64,000 nucleotides of DNA from Medakamo hakoo (Eukaryota > Chlorophyta > Trebouxiophyceae > Coccomyxaceae), in the NCBI GenBank assembly GCA_026636295.1, contig CP089454.1:682001-746000 (forward strand), given 5' to 3'. The translations under genes were made by a program, and so were the position numbers. The notes below the pieces were generated by a model, which saw nothing but the letters and a program-made list of their open reading frames with translations, searched no databases and was not told where the DNA came from. Each line of letters opens with the position of its first letter. Position 1 is the stretch's first letter. Positions 62,697-64,000 of the stretch are shown here, piece by piece.

Positions 62697-63362
62697 TCAC
62701 CTACCCCAGAAATCGTCGTCGTCGCCGCCCCTCCCACGCCCGCCACGCCGCCGGCCGGAGGCACTGCTGCCCTCCTCGCCAGAAAGCAGACGGGACGCGG
62801 CGGCCAAGCCCAGGGCGCCGATGCCGACCGTCACAACCACGCCGACGGCAGCTTTGACGGCTGACAAAAGAATCAAACCCACGCCGACCCGCACCGCCGC
62901 GTCGACGGTGGACCGGGACATGGACGCGGGCGCGGCGGCGGCGGCCGCGTCGGACAGGGCGTCCAGGAGGCGGCCGAGCAAGGTCGTGGCCCGGGACCAG
63001 AGGGACGAGGGGTCCTGCGTGGAGAGAGGGTGGTGCCAGGTGCGAGAGGGCGGTTGTGAGCAAAGAGGGGGGCATGCGCCGTCGTCACGCGCGAAAAACG
63101 AACGAACGGCCGCACACAAGCCACGCACCCCGAAGTATGCGTCGCCGTCGAATTCAACCTCGTCTTCCGGGTCGTCGCCCCACCCGCCACCGCGGCCGGA
63201 GCGGCGGGCAGCTGGTGGTGGAAGGCGGGGCGAAATGACGCAGCGCGCGGAGCACAGCGCGAGCAGCGCGAGCAAAGGTCGGGCGGCCGGGCCACGCCCG
63301 CTCGTGCTGGGCGGCGCGGTCAGGCGGGCGGTCAAAGCCGTGCGGTACACGGTGGCCGGCAT
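62697..63362 (-). CDS. Predicted plastid membrane protein, unknown family
   Basis: Two exons on the minus strand, 63362-63129 and 63014-62697 (phase 0), 183 residues. I do not recognise the family. The N-terminal 60 residues are Arg/Ala/Thr/Pro-rich and transit-like; the acidic patch DDPEDEVEFDGDAYFG ends exon 1. Exon 2 has an amphipathic helix (SLWSRATTLLGRLLDAL), then a hydrophobic span (VGVGLILLSAVKAAVGVVVTVGIGALG split by one Lys) and a tail RRRGGRGRGGDDDDFWGR. The same-frame stop at 62699-62697 is assumed; an extra exon downstream is possible. Confidence 0.65.
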   Translation of the reverse strand: MPATVYRTALTARLTAPPSTSGRGPAARPLLALLALCSARCVISPRLPPPAARRSGRGGGWGDDPEDEVEFDGDAYFGVRGLCAAVRSFFARDDGACPPLCSQPPSRTWHHPLSTQDPSSLWSRATTLLGRLLDALSDAAAAAAPASMSRSTVDAAVRVGVGLILLSAVKAAVGVVVTVGIGALGLAAASRLLSGEEGSSASGRRRGGRGRGGDDDDFWGR

Positions 63363-63514
63363 GGTGGGAGCAATTTCTCCCCGTCCCTGCGCGCGCCTGG
63401 GCGCGGGCTTTTTGGTTGCAAGAGTGAGCGAACAGCACGCGCGCGCGGGCCGGCCGCTCACTCGCACGAAGGCAAAACATTGGGCCCGCCACTCCCGCCG
63501 CCGCCGCCGGAAAC

Positions 63515-64000
63515 ATGGGCCCGGCCCCGCCAGACGCCGTGGCGTCTTGTGAAGTCAAGCTGCAAGACCTGGCGGACGCCCCAAGCAAGACGAACGGCGA
63601 GTTGGCGGCCTCCGTCGCCGCCGGCGAGGCCGCCCGTGCGCGCGGCGACGGCGCGCGGCTTGCCGCCGAACCTGCGCCCGCCTCGGCGGCCGCTGCGGCC
63701 GCCGCTGCGTCCCTGACGGCCGAAGACGCCCGCGCTCTCGCCGCCGCCGGCTGGCCGTGGTTGGACGTCGACCACCCGGTCACACTGGGAGAGCTTGTCA
63801 AGGTGAGGGGGGGAGGCAGGGGCACACGGGCCGGGGCCACCACCCACACGCACGCACACACACCTGCCCACTCCCCCCGCCCCAACCCACCCAACCAGGC
63901 CATCCCGATGCTCCCGATGCTGGGCCTGCGCGCCTTCCTCGTCGCGGTCTGCATGCCCTTTGTCACCGCCGTCGCGATGCTCGCCGTGTGGCGCACCGAG
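63515..64000 (+). CDS. N-terminal part of a membrane protein, truncated by the window end
   Basis: Exon 1 is 63515-63802 (phase 0) and exon 2 runs from 63899 past the window end; 130 residues are visible. Residues 1-75 are Ala-rich and soluble, then GWPWLDVDHPVTLGELVK, then, across the splice, a strongly hydrophobic segment (MLGLRAFLVAVCMPFVTAVAMLAVW). The layout, a soluble head followed by a first membrane span, would suit a glycerolipid acyltransferase of the LPCAT/LPEAT type, but no catalytic motif is within the window, so no function is assigned. Confidence 0.65.
   Translation, partial: MGPAPPDAVASCEVKLQDLADAPSKTNGELAASVAAGEAARARGDGARLAAEPAPASAAAAAAAASLTAEDARALAAAGWPWLDVDHPVTLGELVKVRGGGRGTRAGATTHTHAHTPAHSPRPNPPNQAIPMLPMLGLRAFLVAVCMPFVTAVAMLAVWRTE

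Noticed and set aside
1-64000. Bacterial origin (actinomycete-like base composition)
   Set aside because: Most genes need GT-AG splicing to give intact proteins, and NDC80, POLD4, EMC2, COQ3, CAO and TGD1 are eukaryotic or plant genes.
1-64000. Transposons, retroelements, virus-like elements, CRISPR arrays
   Set aside because: No transposase, reverse transcriptase, integrase or capsid-like protein, no long terminal repeats and no regularly spaced repeats were recognised on either strand.

Overview
The window is nuclear DNA from a eukaryotic green alga with a very G+C-rich genome (by eye roughly three quarters G+C; not computed). Spliceosomal GT-AG introns interrupt most genes. The protein set is plant-like: anthranilate synthase alpha close to plant ASA1, a plastid-type heme oxygenase, a chlorophyllide a oxygenase subunit, TGD1, a DUF1995/LPA3-like protein, a DUF98/Ycf21 protein, mTERF, a DEG9-like protease, and TH1/TH2 thiamine domains. 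The chlorophyllide a oxygenase lacks its Rieske half, as in the split enzyme known from Mamiellales such as Micromonas. A prasinophyte-grade green alga is therefore the best guess, but lineage is inferred, not proven.

Layout: I support 37 protein genes in 64 kb (about one per 1.7 kb), both end genes being cut by the window. Many neighbours are head-to-head with 100-280 bp between start codons, and convergent pairs are often separated by under 160 bp. About 43 introns are inferred; most are 100-300 nt, many lie very near the 5' end (first exons of 18-71 nt), and several have poly(C) tracts before the acceptor. Exon joins were chosen by reading frame, GT/AG sites and protein family continuity, without transcripts. 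Every joined model closes in frame.

Region by region. 1-8.6 kb: GH9-like protein end, MORN/filamin protein, then a thiamine module (TenA-HAD-ThiD-ThiE fusion facing ThiM). 8.7-20 kb: CBS pair protein, NDC80, triple-FKBP/TPR immunophilin, mTERF, anthranilate synthase alpha. 20-31 kb: GNAT, RMD5-type E3 subunit, heme oxygenase, COQ3, malic enzyme, a secreted unknown, POLD4. 31-45 kb: divergent MADS-domain protein, bromodomain protein, EMC2, DEG9-like protease, DUF98 protein, MIF, EH-domain protein, Ala/Pro/Lys-rich secreted protein, rhodanese, an unknown. 45-57.6 kb: PLP enzyme of the methionine gamma-lyase/aluminium-resistance family, a DHX35-like helicase with eroded catalytic motifs, a large low-complexity unknown, a small Cys-rich secreted protein, an LRR membrane protein, NUDT14-like Nudix. 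57.8-64 kb: split-type CAO subunit, TGD1, LPA3-like protein, a membrane protein and a truncated gene.

Functional links: the clearest is thiamine. ThiM makes hydroxyethylthiazole phosphate; one polypeptide carries pyrimidine salvage (TenA), HMP/HMP-P kinase (ThiD), TMP synthase (ThiE) and a TMP-phosphatase-type HAD domain. The plastid group at 57.8-62.2 kb (chlorophyll b synthesis, lipid import, PSII assembly) is suggestive but probably incidental. No tRNA, rRNA, CRISPR, transposon or virus-like element was recognised.
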